From: Parasalinivibrio latis
GTDB taxonomy: Bacteria > Pseudomonadota > Gammaproteobacteria > Enterobacterales > Vibrionaceae
NCBI RefSeq assembly: GCF_036825535.1
Contig: NZ_CP098812.1
Location: 558,001 to 622,000 of the forward strand
Reading direction: 5' to 3'
Length of the DNA stretch: 64,000 nt
Part shown: piece after piece, positions 1 through 9,541 of the stretch
Layout of the letters: each line of letters opens with the position of its first letter
Numbering within the stretch: the first letter of the stretch is position 1
Position numbers and translations under genes: made by a program
Notes under the pieces: generated by a model
Told to the model about the DNA's origin: nothing
Seen by the model: the letters and a program-made list of their open reading frames with translations, nothing else
Database searches by the model: none

Positions 1-179
1 TTATGTGGGACAATACAAGCTTGTCTTAAGTGATAGTTCGTAAAGCGGTGATTGTAACCTATTTTATTTGCTAAATAGGTTTTGGCACGGAATAGTCGAA
101 TACGCATCACATCTGTTGCTGATTACAACCTACGCTGCGCCGGAGAGGAAACCGGGGTGGCACTGACCGGTAAAAGGCC
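1..179. other. Upstream region of rlmD with a hairpin
   Basis: No complete gene is visible here. A perfect inverted repeat lies at 56-64 and 73-81 (arms AACCTATTT/AAATAGGTT, 8-base loop). It could be an mRNA hairpin, or the end of a gene left of the window. In vibrios I recall barA lying upstream of rlmD, but nothing in these bases confirms it. Confidence 0.3.
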
Positions 180-1496
180 ATGGCCCGTTTTTTTAAACCC
201 CAGAAGAAAAAAGCTCTCGATACCCAGCATAAATCCCTGACAGTAACCCGACTTGACCACCATGGTGACGGTATCGGTTTTCTTGATAAGCGCCCTGTGT
301 TTGTACCCGGTGTGCTGCCTGGGGAAGAGGCTCTGGTCCAGTTGGTTGAGCAAAAGAAAAACTATGCCCGGGCACGCCTGATAAAGCGCCTTTCAGACTC
401 TCCTGAGCGGGTAAAGCCGGTTTGTCCCCATTATGCTGAATGCGGTGGCTGTAACCTCCAGCACTGTGACCATGACGCCCAGGTGTCGCACAAGCAGGCA
501 GTGCTGGCGGATCTGATGAATAAGCTTGCCGGTGCCTCGGCAACACAGGACGCACCATTGACATCGTCTCCGCTCGGTTACCGCAGGCGAGCACGTCTCA
601 GTCTTCGCGTCGGCAAAGATGGTGCCTTGCAGATGGGTTTCCGCCGCCGCGGTGCAGACAATATCGTTGATGTCGAGGTTTGCCCGGTCATGAGCCAACC
701 CCTGCAGGCGCTTCTTGAGCCGCTACGGAAGCTGTTTGGCAGCCTTCGTGGCCGCCGTGTCCTGGGGCATGCTGAGCTGGCAGAAGGGGCATACGGCGTT
801 GTGTTGCTGGTGCGGACTACCAAGGCACTGGTCGTTGATGACGTTGTGTCCCTGACCGGTTTTGCCGAAAACGCAGGTATCACGCTGTACATCCACCAGG
901 GCAATGATGCACCGGTTCGGGTAAGTGGTAACCAGCCCGCCTATAATCTGGGCGAACTGTCCCTGGCATTTGAACCGACTGACTTTATTCAGGTCAATGG
1001 AAGCGTAAACGAAAAAATGGTTGCCCAGGCACTGGCGTGGCTGGATGTACAGCCTGACGATCGGGTACTTGATCTGTTCAGCGGTGTGGGCAATTTCAGC
1101 CTGCCGCTGGCTGAAATTGCATCGGCAGTCGTTGGTGTTGAAGGTGTCGATGAAATGGTGGAACGGGCTGCGGCGAATGCCCGGCGGAACCGTCAGGAGA
1201 ACGTGGCGTTTTACCAGGCCAACCTGGAAGAGCTACCGCACAGTGCACCGTGGACGAAAGAAAAATTCACAAAAGTCTTACTGGATCCGGCCCGAGCCGG
1301 GGCTGCAGGTGCTATGGAGTTTGTGGCACAATTGCGTCCAGAACGTATCGTTTATGTGTCTTGTAATCCGGCCACTTTGTCGCGGGACAGCCAACAACTG
1401 CTGTCAGCCGGGTACAAGCTAGAAAAGCTGGGCATGCTCGACATGTTCCCACACACCGGACACTTGGAGTCGATGGCGCTTTTCGTCAAATCATAA
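180..1496 (+). CDS. rlmD: 23S rRNA (uracil-1939-C5) methyltransferase RlmD
   Basis: SAM-dependent enzyme that makes 5-methyluridine at 23S rRNA position 1939 (E. coli numbering); formerly RumA. The 438-residue protein has an N-terminal TRAM RNA-binding domain (about residues 15-75) with the typical run GDGIGF. Iron-sulfur cluster cysteines follow at C82, C88 and C91 (CPHYAECGGC), with a fourth in EVCPV. The C-terminal methyltransferase has the SAM motif VLDLFSGVGNFSLPLA, and the catalytic cysteine lies in YVSCNPATL. The length fits the family (E. coli 433). The ATG is preceded by AAAGG. It lies 48 bases before relA, the usual enterobacterial and vibrio arrangement, so co-transcription is likely. 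Confidence 0.96.
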   Translation: MARFFKPQKKKALDTQHKSLTVTRLDHHGDGIGFLDKRPVFVPGVLPGEEALVQLVEQKKNYARARLIKRLSDSPERVKPVCPHYAECGGCNLQHCDHDAQVSHKQAVLADLMNKLAGASATQDAPLTSSPLGYRRRARLSLRVGKDGALQMGFRRRGADNIVDVEVCPVMSQPLQALLEPLRKLFGSLRGRRVLGHAELAEGAYGVVLLVRTTKALVVDDVVSLTGFAENAGITLYIHQGNDAPVRVSGNQPAYNLGELSLAFEPTDFIQVNGSVNEKMVAQALAWLDVQPDDRVLDLFSGVGNFSLPLAEIASAVVGVEGVDEMVERAAANARRNRQENVAFYQANLEELPHSAPWTKEKFTKVLLDPARAGAAGAMEFVAQLRPERIVYVSCNPATLSRDSQQLLSAGYKLEKLGMLDMFPHTGHLESMALFVKS

Positions 1497-1544
1497 TGCT
1501 GCAGGCAACCCCGCCTGCACAGAGGAATTAGCAGGAAACAAAGC

Positions 1545-3752
1545 ATGGTTGCAATTCGTGGGGCGCACCTTAAGGAAAATGAAGAATTTACCCTCGAAGG
1601 ATGGGTTAACAGCCTAAGCCAGGATGTACAGACATCTGCTGCCCTGACGTCCGCTTACCAGCAGGCGTTAAAACTGGGCACTGAAGAACAGTTGGCAATG
1701 CCGCTCTGGCGTGGCCGGGAAATGATTGAGATCCTGGTTACCCTCAGTATGGACACCGATACTCTGGTGGCAGCCCTGTTGTTCCCGCTTGCCGAATCGG
1801 GCCTCCTGAAGCGGGAAACCCTGGAAGAAAACTATAACCCGGATGTGGTCAAACTGATTGACGGTGTCCGGGAAATGGCGGCTATACGCCAGCTCAATGC
1901 CAGCGCAGAGGGTTCTGCCACGGCCACCCAGGTGGACAATGTCCGCCGTATGCTGTTGTCGATGGTGGAAGACTTCCGCTGTGTGATTATCAAGCTGGCA
2001 GAGCGTATCTGTTACCTGCGTGAGGTGAAAAATGAGCCTCACGAGGTGCGTATTGCTGTTGCCAAAGAGTGCGCCAATATCTATGCCCCGTTAGCCAACC
2101 GCCTCGGTATTGGCCAGCTAAAATGGGAAATTGAAGATTATGCCTTCCGTTACCAGCACCCGGATACCTACAAGCAGATAGCCAAGCAGCTGGCTGAGCG
2201 GCGTATCGACCGGGAAGACTACATTGATGCCTTTGTGGCTGACCTGCGCCAGTCGATCAAAGAGGCCTCCATTGATGCTGAAGTCTATGGCCGTCCTAAG
2301 CATATCTACAGTATCTGGCGCAAAATGCAGAAAAAGGCGCTGGATTTTGATGAGCTGTTTGATGTCCGAGCCGTGCGCATCATCGCCGAAAAACTGCAGG
2401 ACTGTTATGCTGCCCTCGGTGTAGTCCATACCAAATACCGCCACCTCCCGAAAGAATTTGACGACTATGTCGCTAACCCCAAGCCCAATGGTTACCAGTC
2501 GATCCACACCGTGGTGCTGGGGCCGGAAGGCAAGACGGTAGAAATCCAGATCCGTACCCGCCAGATGCACGAAGATGCCGAGCTGGGTGTCGCCGCGCAC
2601 TGGAAGTACAAAGAAGGTTCCTCAGCTCGCTCCAGTTTCGATGAGAAAATAAACTGGCTGCGCAAACTGCTGGCCTGGCAGGAGGAGATGTCTGACTCCG
2701 GCGAGATGATGGACGAACTCCGCAGCCAGGTGTTTGATGACCGGGTGTATGTCTTCACACCGAAAGGGGACGTGATTGACCTGCCAACCGGTGCGACCCC
2801 GCTGGATTTTGCCTACCACATCCACTCGGAAGTCGGGCACCGCTGTATCGGCGCCAAGGTGGAAGGGCGCATCGTACCTTTCACCTACCAGCTCCAGATG
2901 GGAGACCAGATTGATATCATCACCCAGAAAGAGCCAAACCCGTCCCGTGACTGGCTGAATCCCAACAACGGTTTTGTGACCAGCGGACGTGCCCGGGCAA
3001 AAATCAACGCCTGGTTCCGCAAGCAGGACAGGGACAAGAACATTGCGGCCGGCAAAGAGATTCTGGAAGACGAGCTCCACAAAATCGGTGCCCAGCTAAA
3101 AGACGCCAACCTTGCGTTCAAGCGCTTCAACGTCAACAGCACGGATGAGCTTTATGCAGGGGTAGGCAACGGTGACCTGCGTATCAACCAGCTTGTTAAC
3201 TACATCAACTCACTGGTGAACAAGCCGACGGAGGAACAGGAAGATCAGGCGATCCTGGAGAAGCTGCAAACAGCGGAAACCAAGGCTGCCAGCAAAACCC
3301 ACCGGGATGCCATTGTGGTCGAAGGTGTCAACAACCTGATGACCAACCTGGCACGTTGCTGCCAACCGATTCCGGGTGATGACATATCGGGCTATGTCAC
3401 GCAGGGGCGCGGAATTTCTGTACACCGGGCGGACTGTGAACAGCTCGCTGAACTGCGCCACCATGCGCCGGAGCGTATCATTGATGCTGTCTGGGGCGCT
3501 GGGTACAAAGGTTCACACAACATTACCGTACGTGTGTCTGCAATGGACCGTACCGGGCTTCTCAAGGACATCACTACTGTCTTGTCAAATGACAAAGTGA
3601 AAGTGATTGGTATGCAAAACCGGATAGATGCAAAGCAGCAACTGAACGTGATGGATTTTGAGCTGGAACTGAACGATCTGGACACCCTGGCGAAAGTGCT
3701 GTCACACCTTGAAAACGTGCGTGATGTAACTGAAGCCAAACGGCTGAAATAA
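1545..3752 (+). CDS. relA: GTP pyrophosphokinase RelA ((p)ppGpp synthetase I)
   Basis: Ribosome-associated enzyme that makes (p)ppGpp from ATP and GTP/GDP during amino acid starvation. At 735 residues it is close to E. coli RelA (744). Seen in order: a degenerate HD-like N-terminal region (residues 40-190, containing LLFPLAE rather than an intact HD hydrolase site); the synthetase domain (about 240-370, with RPKHIYSIWRKM and NGYQSIHT); a TGS domain near 405-470 (VYVFTPKGDVIDLPTG); a central helical region; a CC-type conserved cysteine segment (LARCCQPIPGD); and a C-terminal ACT domain (MDRTGLLKDI). The missing HD motif marks it as RelA and not SpoT. The start ATG has an AGGAAACAA-type ribosome site. 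An intrinsic terminator follows. Confidence 0.97.
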   Translation: MVAIRGAHLKENEEFTLEGWVNSLSQDVQTSAALTSAYQQALKLGTEEQLAMPLWRGREMIEILVTLSMDTDTLVAALLFPLAESGLLKRETLEENYNPDVVKLIDGVREMAAIRQLNASAEGSATATQVDNVRRMLLSMVEDFRCVIIKLAERICYLREVKNEPHEVRIAVAKECANIYAPLANRLGIGQLKWEIEDYAFRYQHPDTYKQIAKQLAERRIDREDYIDAFVADLRQSIKEASIDAEVYGRPKHIYSIWRKMQKKALDFDELFDVRAVRIIAEKLQDCYAALGVVHTKYRHLPKEFDDYVANPKPNGYQSIHTVVLGPEGKTVEIQIRTRQMHEDAELGVAAHWKYKEGSSARSSFDEKINWLRKLLAWQEEMSDSGEMMDELRSQVFDDRVYVFTPKGDVIDLPTGATPLDFAYHIHSEVGHRCIGAKVEGRIVPFTYQLQMGDQIDIITQKEPNPSRDWLNPNNGFVTSGRARAKINAWFRKQDRDKNIAAGKEILEDELHKIGAQLKDANLAFKRFNVNSTDELYAGVGNGDLRINQLVNYINSLVNKPTEEQEDQAILEKLQTAETKAASKTHRDAIVVEGVNNLMTNLARCCQPIPGDDISGYVTQGRGISVHRADCEQLAELRHHAPERIIDAVWGAGYKGSHNITVRVSAMDRTGLLKDITTVLSNDKVKVIGMQNRIDAKQQLNVMDFELELNDLDTLAKVLSHLENVRDVTEAKRLK

Positions 3753-3770
3753 AAATGTTAATTCACTCTG

Positions 3771-3798
3771 AAAGGGAAGCGGAACGCTTCCCTTTTTG
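3771..3798 (+). terminator. Intrinsic terminator after relA
   Basis: A 10-base stem (AAAGGGAAGC / GCTTCCCTTT) with a 5-base loop is followed by a short T run, 18 bases after the relA stop and immediately before mazG. Some read-through into mazG is possible because the mazG ribosome site begins right after it. Confidence 0.8.
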
Positions 3799-3816
3799 CT
3801 AGCGGGAGCTACAAAA

Positions 3817-4614
3817 ATGAGCAAAAATCAGCAAGCCGTTGAACGCCTGCTCGGCATTATGGAAAGCCTGCGCCACCCGGAGAAGGGGTGCCCCTGGGAC
3901 ATTAAACAGACCTTTGAAACCATCGTTCCCCATACCATTGAGGAAACCTATGAGGTGGTGGATGCGATAGAAAATCAGCAATGGACTCAACTTCGCGACG
4001 AATTGGGCGATCTGTTGTTCCAGATCGTGTTCTATAGTCAGTTGGGTAAAGAGCAGGGCCTGTTTGATTTTGCCGATGTGGCAGAGGCTATCAGCGATAA
4101 ACTTGAGCGTCGCCACCCGCACGTTTTCGGTGAAGAAGGCGAACAGTCTCCGGGTTGGGAGCAGATTAAGGCTGAGGAACGCCAGGAAAAATCATCCGGT
4201 GGAGAAATCAGCATTTTGGATGATGTTCCGGCGGCTTTCCCTGCGCTGACCCGTGCGGCCAAGTTGCAAAAACGTTGCGCATCTGTGGGCTTCGACTGGG
4301 ATTCACTTGGCCCGGTTGCCGAGAAAGTATCTGAAGAACTTCAGGAAGTCATGGAAGAAGCAACTTATGCGGATGTTCAGCAGGAAAGGGTTGAAGAAGA
4401 GCTCGGGGACCTGTTGTTTGCAGTGGTTAACCTGTCCCGGCACCTGAGTTGCAACCCTGAGCAGGCACTGCGAAAAGCAAATAAAAAGTTCGAATCTCGC
4501 TTTCGCAAGATTGAAACAAAAGTACGTGAAAGTGAAAGAACGTTAGCGGAATGTTCCTTGGATGAGCTTGATTCGCTGTGGAATACCGTGAAAAGCGAGG
4601 AAAAAGTCAATTAA
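3817..4614 (+). CDS. mazG: Nucleoside triphosphate pyrophosphohydrolase MazG
   Basis: House-cleaning NTP pyrophosphatase that hydrolyses NTPs and dNTPs to monophosphates. In E. coli it is also linked to lowering ppGpp, which fits its place after relA. The protein is 265 residues (E. coli 263) with tandem MazG domains: the first has GCPWDIKQTFETIVPHTIEE and EETYEVVDAIE (EExxE metal ligands), the second has VEEELGDLLFAVVNLSRH. The chosen ATG (MSKNQQAV) has a GGGAG site nine bases upstream; an upstream in-frame start would lie inside the relA terminator. No mazEF toxin-antitoxin genes sit beside it, unlike E. coli. Confidence 0.95.
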   Translation: MSKNQQAVERLLGIMESLRHPEKGCPWDIKQTFETIVPHTIEETYEVVDAIENQQWTQLRDELGDLLFQIVFYSQLGKEQGLFDFADVAEAISDKLERRHPHVFGEEGEQSPGWEQIKAEERQEKSSGGEISILDDVPAAFPALTRAAKLQKRCASVGFDWDSLGPVAEKVSEELQEVMEEATYADVQQERVEEELGDLLFAVVNLSRHLSCNPEQALRKANKKFESRFRKIETKVRESERTLAECSLDELDSLWNTVKSEEKVN

Positions 4615-4763
4615 ATGTAACGCCATGAATTGACGTACGACAAAAAAATACAGGGCACTGTGTGATAGTTTTCACGTTGTGAGAGGAAAAAGGGTCTGGT
4701 ATCATGACGTCCCGTCCAGAAATCCGAAGTTTTTCCCCTTAAACTCCAATTCTCAGGTTTAGC

Positions 4764-6398
4764 ATGACGACGAATTACATTTTTGTTACGGGCGGAGTAG
4801 TTTCTTCGTTAGGTAAAGGTATTGCTGCAGCATCACTGGCGGCGATTCTTGAAGCACGTGGCCTCAAGGTCACAATCATGAAGCTAGACCCATACATCAA
4901 CGTTGACCCGGGTACAATGAGCCCGACTCAACATGGTGAAGTCTTCGTTACCGACGACGGTGCAGAAACTGACCTTGACCTTGGTCACTATGAGCGTTTC
5001 ATCCGCACCAAGATGTCGAAGCGTAACAACTTCACTTCCGGCCGCATCTACGCAGACGTTTTGCGTAAAGAGCGTCGCGGTGACTACTTGGGTGCAACCA
5101 TTCAGGTTATCCCTCACATCACCAACGAAATTAAGTCTCGCGTACTTGATGGTGGCGAAGGCCACGACGTTGCTATCGTCGAAATCGGCGGTACTGTAGG
5201 TGATATCGAGTCACTGCCATTCCTGGAAGCGATTCGCCAGCTGGCTGTTGAACTGGGCCGTGAGCGCGCCATGTTCATGCACCTGACTCTGGTTCCTTAT
5301 CTGGCGGCTGCCGGTGAGGTGAAGACCAAGCCAACCCAGCACTCTGTTAAAGAGCTGCTTTCTATCGGTATCCAGCCGGATATCCTGATCTGCCGTAGCG
5401 ACCGTGCTATTCCAGCAAACGAGCGTGCCAAGATTGCTCTGTTCTGTAACGTACCAGAGCGCGCCGTTATTTCGATGAAAGATGTTGACTCTATCTACAA
5501 GATCCCTGCGCTTATCCGCTCTCAGGGCTTGGACGATCTGGTCTGTCAGCGTTTTGGTATTACTGCACCACAAGCTGATCTGGGTGAGTGGGAACAGGTA
5601 ATCTTCGAAGAAGCCAACCCAACCGGTGAAGTGACTATCGGTATGGTAGGTAAGTACATCGAACTGCCGGATGCATACAAGTCAGTAAACGAAGCACTGA
5701 AGCACGGAGGCTTGAAAAACCGTCTGACCGTTAACATCAAGTATGTTGATTCACAGGACGTTGAGACCAAAGGTACTGAAGTACTGCAGGGTCTGGACGC
5801 AATCCTGGTACCGGGTGGTTTCGGTGACCGTGGTGTTGAAGGTAAGATCATGGCCGCGCAATACGCGCGTGAAAACAATATTCCTTACCTGGGTATCTGC
5901 CTGGGTATGCAAGTGGCGCTTATTGAATATGCCCGCAACGTTGCAGGCATGAAAGGCGCTAACTCTTCTGAGTTTGACAAGAAGTCTCCGTTCCCGGTTG
6001 TTGGTTTGATCACCGAGTGGGTTGACGCAGAAGGTCAGGTTGAGAAGCGTACAGAAAAATCAGATCTGGGCGGCACAATGCGTCTGGGTGCGCAACTTTG
6101 CCACCTGGCTGACGGCACTAAAGTCCGTGAAATGTACGGCAATGCAACCATTCATGAGCGTCACCGTCACCGTTATGAGGTGAACAACAACCTGCTTCCT
6201 AAGATCAAGGAAGCCGGCCTGGTTGTCTCTGGTCTGTCAGCAGACAAGAAGCTGGTTGAAATCGTAGAAAACCCTGCGCATCCATGGTTTGTTGCATGTC
6301 AGTTCCACCCGGAATTCACATCAACGCCTCGCGATGGCCATCCGCTGTTCGCTGGGTTTGTAAAAGCCGCCGGTATGTATCAACGCGGCGAGCTGTAA
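4764..6398 (+). CDS. pyrG: CTP synthase
   Basis: Converts UTP to CTP using ATP and glutamine, the last step of pyrimidine nucleotide synthesis. The 544-residue protein (E. coli 545) has an N-terminal synthetase domain (residues 1-265, P-loop region GGVVSSLGKGIAAASLA) and a C-terminal class I glutaminase domain from about 290. The glutaminase nucleophile lies in GICLGMQ, and the His/Glu pair lies in CQFHPEF. It precedes eno by 75 bases, a pairing conserved across gammaproteobacteria. The 149-base gap after mazG suggests its own promoter. Confidence 0.98.
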   Translation: MTTNYIFVTGGVVSSLGKGIAAASLAAILEARGLKVTIMKLDPYINVDPGTMSPTQHGEVFVTDDGAETDLDLGHYERFIRTKMSKRNNFTSGRIYADVLRKERRGDYLGATIQVIPHITNEIKSRVLDGGEGHDVAIVEIGGTVGDIESLPFLEAIRQLAVELGRERAMFMHLTLVPYLAAAGEVKTKPTQHSVKELLSIGIQPDILICRSDRAIPANERAKIALFCNVPERAVISMKDVDSIYKIPALIRSQGLDDLVCQRFGITAPQADLGEWEQVIFEEANPTGEVTIGMVGKYIELPDAYKSVNEALKHGGLKNRLTVNIKYVDSQDVETKGTEVLQGLDAILVPGGFGDRGVEGKIMAAQYARENNIPYLGICLGMQVALIEYARNVAGMKGANSSEFDKKSPFPVVGLITEWVDAEGQVEKRTEKSDLGGTMRLGAQLCHLADGTKVREMYGNATIHERHRHRYEVNNNLLPKIKEAGLVVSGLSADKKLVEIVENPAHPWFVACQFHPEFTSTPRDGHPLFAGFVKAAGMYQRGEL

Positions 6399-6473
6399 CA
6401 GGGATTTGTGGCGGTTGCCAGATTGGTGGCCGTCTTTAATTTTTGTGAATTAAATAACACGAGAGGAAACACA

Positions 6474-7775
6474 ATGGCTAAGATCGTTAAAGTTCTGGGT
6501 CGTGAAATCATCGATTCACGTGGTAACCCAACTGTAGAAGCAGAAGTTCACCTGGAAGGTGGTTTCGTAGGTATGGCTGCTGCGCCATCAGGTGCTTCTA
6601 CCGGTTCACGTGAAGCTCTTGAGCTGCGTGACGGTGACAAGTCTCGTTTCCTGGGTAAAGGTGTACTGAAAGCAATTTCTGCCGTTAACGGCCCAATTGC
6701 TGAAGCCCTGCTGGGTAAAGACGCTCTGGCGCAAGCTGAAATCGACCAGATCATGATCGACCTGGACGGCACTGAAAACAAATCTAACTTCGGTGCTAAC
6801 GCAATCCTGGCTGTATCTCTGGCAAACGCAAAAGCAGCAGCTGCTGCCAAAGGCATGCCACTGTACGAGCACATTGCTGAACTGAACGGCACTCCAGGCG
6901 TATTCTCTATGCCTCTGCCAATGATGAACATCATCAACGGTGGTGAGCACGCAGACAACAACGTAGACATCCAGGAATTCATGATTCAGCCAGTTGGCGC
7001 TTCTACCCTGAAAGAAGCTCTGCGTATCGGTGCTGAAGTATTCCACAACCTGGCAAAAGTACTGAAGGCTAAAGGCCTGAATACTGCTGTTGGTGACGAA
7101 GGTGGTTTCGCTCCTAACCTGGAATCAAACGCTGCTGCACTGGCTGCAATCAAAGAAGCTGTTGAAGCTGCTGGTTACGAGCTGGGCAAAGACGTTACCC
7201 TGGCTATGGACTGTGCATCTTCTGAGTTCTACAACAAAGAAACTGGTATGTACGAGATGACTGGTGAAGGCAAGACTTTCACTTCAGAAGGCTTCTCTGA
7301 CTACCTGGCTGAACTGACTACCCAGTACCCAATCGTTTCTATCGAAGACGGTTGTGACGAGTCTGACTGGGACGGTTTTGCATACCAGACCAAGATCCTG
7401 GGTGACAAGATCCAACTGGTTGGTGACGACCTGTTCGTAACTAACACCAAGATCCTGAAAGAAGGTATCGACAAAGGCATCGCTAACTCTATCCTGATCA
7501 AGTTCAACCAGATCGGTTCTCTGACTGAAACTCTGGCTGCTATCAAGATGGCTAAAGATGCTGGTTACACTGCAGTTATCTCTCACCGTTCTGGTGAAAC
7601 TGAAGATGCAACCATCGCTGACCTGGCTGTAGGTACTGCTGCTGGTCAAATCAAGACTGGTTCTATGAGCCGTTCTGACCGTGTTGCTAAGTACAACCAA
7701 CTGATCCGTATCGAAGAAGCACTGGGTGAACGTGCTCCTTTCAACGGTCTGAAGGAAGTTAAAGGCCAAGCTTAA
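6474..7775 (+). CDS. eno: Enolase
   Basis: Glycolytic enzyme interconverting 2-phosphoglycerate and phosphoenolpyruvate, and in gammaproteobacteria also part of the RNA degradosome. The 433-residue product starts MAKIVKVLGREIIDSRGNP. It contains the loop SGASTGSREALELRD, metal ligands in IEDGCDESDW and LVGDDLFVTN, and the catalytic lysine in ILIKFNQIGSLTET. The ATG is chosen because GAGAGGAAACACA sits just upstream and it matches the family N-terminus; the longer in-frame extension is not conserved. Codon choice is visibly biased to highly expressed codons (CTG, GGT, AAC, GAA). A strong terminator follows. Confidence 0.99.
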   Translation: MAKIVKVLGREIIDSRGNPTVEAEVHLEGGFVGMAAAPSGASTGSREALELRDGDKSRFLGKGVLKAISAVNGPIAEALLGKDALAQAEIDQIMIDLDGTENKSNFGANAILAVSLANAKAAAAAKGMPLYEHIAELNGTPGVFSMPLPMMNIINGGEHADNNVDIQEFMIQPVGASTLKEALRIGAEVFHNLAKVLKAKGLNTAVGDEGGFAPNLESNAAALAAIKEAVEAAGYELGKDVTLAMDCASSEFYNKETGMYEMTGEGKTFTSEGFSDYLAELTTQYPIVSIEDGCDESDWDGFAYQTKILGDKIQLVGDDLFVTNTKILKEGIDKGIANSILIKFNQIGSLTETLAAIKMAKDAGYTAVISHRSGETEDATIADLAVGTAAGQIKTGSMSRSDRVAKYNQLIRIEEALGERAPFNGLKEVKGQA

Positions 7776-7800
7776 TTGCTGACCGATACTTCTGTTTGAA

Positions 7801-7828
7801 AAAACCGCCCTCCGGGGCGGTTTTTTTG
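7801..7828 (+). terminator. Intrinsic terminator after eno
   Basis: A perfect 10-base stem (AAAACCGCCC / GGGCGGTTTT) with a TCCG tetraloop is followed by a T tract. It lies 25 bases past the eno stop codon. Confidence 0.93.
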
Positions 7829-7918
7829 TGCCTTTGTGTTTGGCGCGCAAAACACCCGTTAAACTGGTAAGATACGCCCCTAAATGTTGCATAAAGACTG
7901 ACACTTGGAGGAAACCCC

Positions 7919-8197
7919 ATGCGGAGCCTGACCGCACTGCTTTTAGCCTTGTTTTGCTGGCTGCAGTACAACCTGTGGTGGGGGAAAAATGGTGTCAGTG
8001 ATTACCTTTCTTTAAAAGACAATGTGGCGGTTCAGTCTGAATCCAATGCCCATTTAAAAAGCCGGAACGAACAGATGTACGCGGAAATTGCCGATTTGAA
8101 AAAAGGCAATGAAGCGATTGAGGAGCGGGCGAGAAATGAACTCGGGCTGATAAAGCAGGGTGAGACTTTCTTCCGTATCATCAATGACAAAGACTGA
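7919..8197 (+). CDS. ftsB: Cell division protein FtsB
   Basis: Small bitopic inner-membrane division protein that works in the FtsQLB complex of the divisome. The 92 residues contain one N-terminal membrane helix (residues 3-21, LTALLLALFCWLQYNLWWG). A periplasmic coiled coil follows (about 30-70, with SLKDNVAVQSESNAHLKSRN), and the C-terminus has the conserved RNELGLIKQGETFFRI. The start has a GGAGG site eight bases upstream. It leads the ftsB-ispD-ispF-truD-surE-pcm-nlpD-rpoS run found in related genomes. Confidence 0.94.
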   Translation: MRSLTALLLALFCWLQYNLWWGKNGVSDYLSLKDNVAVQSESNAHLKSRNEQMYAEIADLKKGNEAIEERARNELGLIKQGETFFRIINDKD

Positions 8198-8227
8198 CTG
8201 TTCCAGCAACTATCTGTACGGACTGCA

Positions 8228-8950
8228 ATGACAACAACACATTCCCAATCACTTCTGCCTTCGGGTAACGGCATCATTGCCGTTGTACCCGCAGCCGGGG
8301 TCGGCAAGCGCATGGGATCAACCATTCCCAAGCAATACCTGACTATCGGTAACAAAACCATTCTCGAACATACCGTAGAAAAGCTGCTGTCGCACCCTGG
8401 AGTCAGCCAGGTGGTTATTGCCATCAGTGAAGGGGATGAGTGGTATCCTGAAACCGGGATAGCGGGAAATGACCGGGTGGTGGTTGCTCCCGGCGGGAAA
8501 GAGCGGGCAGACTCAGTATTGTCGGCATTGAAAAATATGCCGGAAAGTGAGTGGGTGTTGGTTCATGATGCTGCCCGGCCCTGTGTTACACCTGAAGATA
8601 TTTCAGCACTGATTGACGGCGCCATGAACCACCATGACGGCGCAATACTGGCCGCCCCGGTCCGTGACACCATGAAGCGCAGTACCCAGAATGGAATGAT
8701 CACCGAAACGGTTGAGCGCGAGCATCTCTGGCATGCGCTGACTCCGCAGATGTTTCGTCGCGAACAGCTTCTCAGAGCGCTGGAAAAAGCATTGCAAGAG
8801 GGGGCGCCGGTAACGGATGAAGCCTCCGCCATTGAATATTGCGGCGGAAAACCAAAGCTGGTCTGTGGCAGGGCTGACAACATTAAAATTACCCAGCCGG
8901 AAGATCTCGCACTGGCGGCGTACTACCTCACACAACAAAACAATGGATAA
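8228..8950 (+). CDS. ispD: 2-C-methyl-D-erythritol 4-phosphate cytidylyltransferase IspD
   Basis: Third step of the MEP isoprenoid pathway: MEP plus CTP gives CDP-ME. The 240-residue protein has the nucleotide-binding loop VPAAGVGKRMGSTIPKQYL near the N-terminus, then VLVHDAARPCV, and near the C-terminus VTDEASAIEYCGGKPKLV and GRADNIKITQPEDLALA, all family hallmarks. It starts 30 bases after ftsB and precedes ispF, the next-but-one enzyme of the pathway. The ribosome site is weak (ACGGA), so translation may be coupled to ftsB. Confidence 0.97.
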   Translation: MTTTHSQSLLPSGNGIIAVVPAAGVGKRMGSTIPKQYLTIGNKTILEHTVEKLLSHPGVSQVVIAISEGDEWYPETGIAGNDRVVVAPGGKERADSVLSALKNMPESEWVLVHDAARPCVTPEDISALIDGAMNHHDGAILAAPVRDTMKRSTQNGMITETVEREHLWHALTPQMFRREQLLRALEKALQEGAPVTDEASAIEYCGGKPKLVCGRADNIKITQPEDLALAAYYLTQQNNG

Positions 8951-9026
8951 ATCGCCGGACGAAGACTGGCGAAGGTAAGTGACGTTGAGCAGTGTCCTAA
9001 CGCAATGATTCTAATTGGAGAGCTTT

Positions 9027-9506
9027 ATGATTCGTATTGGCCATGGTTTTGATGTTCACAAGTTTGGTGGTGAAGGCCCGGTAATAATCGGTGGGGTCAG
9101 TGTCCCTTATGAGCAAGGCCTGATCGCCCATTCCGACGGAGATGTCGCCCTCCATGCTGTCAGTGATGCGTTGCTAGGTGCCATTGCTGCCGGTGATATT
9201 GGCCGGCATTTCCCGGATACAGATGACAAGTGGAAAGGGGCAGACAGCCGTATGCTGCTCCGCGATGTCTATGCCCGCGTGAAGCGCGCAGGCTATATTC
9301 TGGGTAACCTGGATGTCACTATCATTGCCCAGGCACCTAAGATGGCACCCCATATAGACAACATGTGTGCGGCGATTGCCGAGGATCTTGAATCCGATAT
9401 TGATCGCATCAACGTCAAAGCGACAACTACTGAAAAACTGGGTTTTACCGGCCGCAAGGAAGGCATTGCCTGTGAAGCCGTTGTGCTTATCACCAAAAAG
9501 CCCTGA
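9027..9506 (+). CDS. ispF: 2-C-methyl-D-erythritol 2,4-cyclodiphosphate synthase IspF
   Basis: Converts CDP-ME 2-phosphate to the cyclic diphosphate in the MEP pathway, with loss of CMP. The 159-residue protein starts MIRIGHGFDVHKFG with the metal ligands DxH (D and H of FDVH). It contains HSDGDVALHAVSDALLGA and the C-terminal TTTEKLGFTGRKEGIAC. The start is the ATG preceded by TTGGAGAGC; an in-frame TTG four codons earlier overlaps that ribosome site and is less likely. Confidence 0.97.
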   Translation: MIRIGHGFDVHKFGGEGPVIIGGVSVPYEQGLIAHSDGDVALHAVSDALLGAIAAGDIGRHFPDTDDKWKGADSRMLLRDVYARVKRAGYILGNLDVTIIAQAPKMAPHIDNMCAAIAEDLESDIDRINVKATTTEKLGFTGRKEGIACEAVVLITKKP

Positions 9507-9526
9507 TCTGATAATCAGGGCTTGTT
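9499..9526. terminator. Hairpin at the end of ispF
   Basis: Inverted repeat AGCCCTGAT / ATCAGGGCT with a 6-base loop overlaps the ispF stop codon and ends 20 bases before truD. There is no long T run, so it may be a weak terminator or an mRNA-processing or stability element inside the operon. Confidence 0.45.
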
Positions 9527-9541
9527 AGCAGGATTAAACCC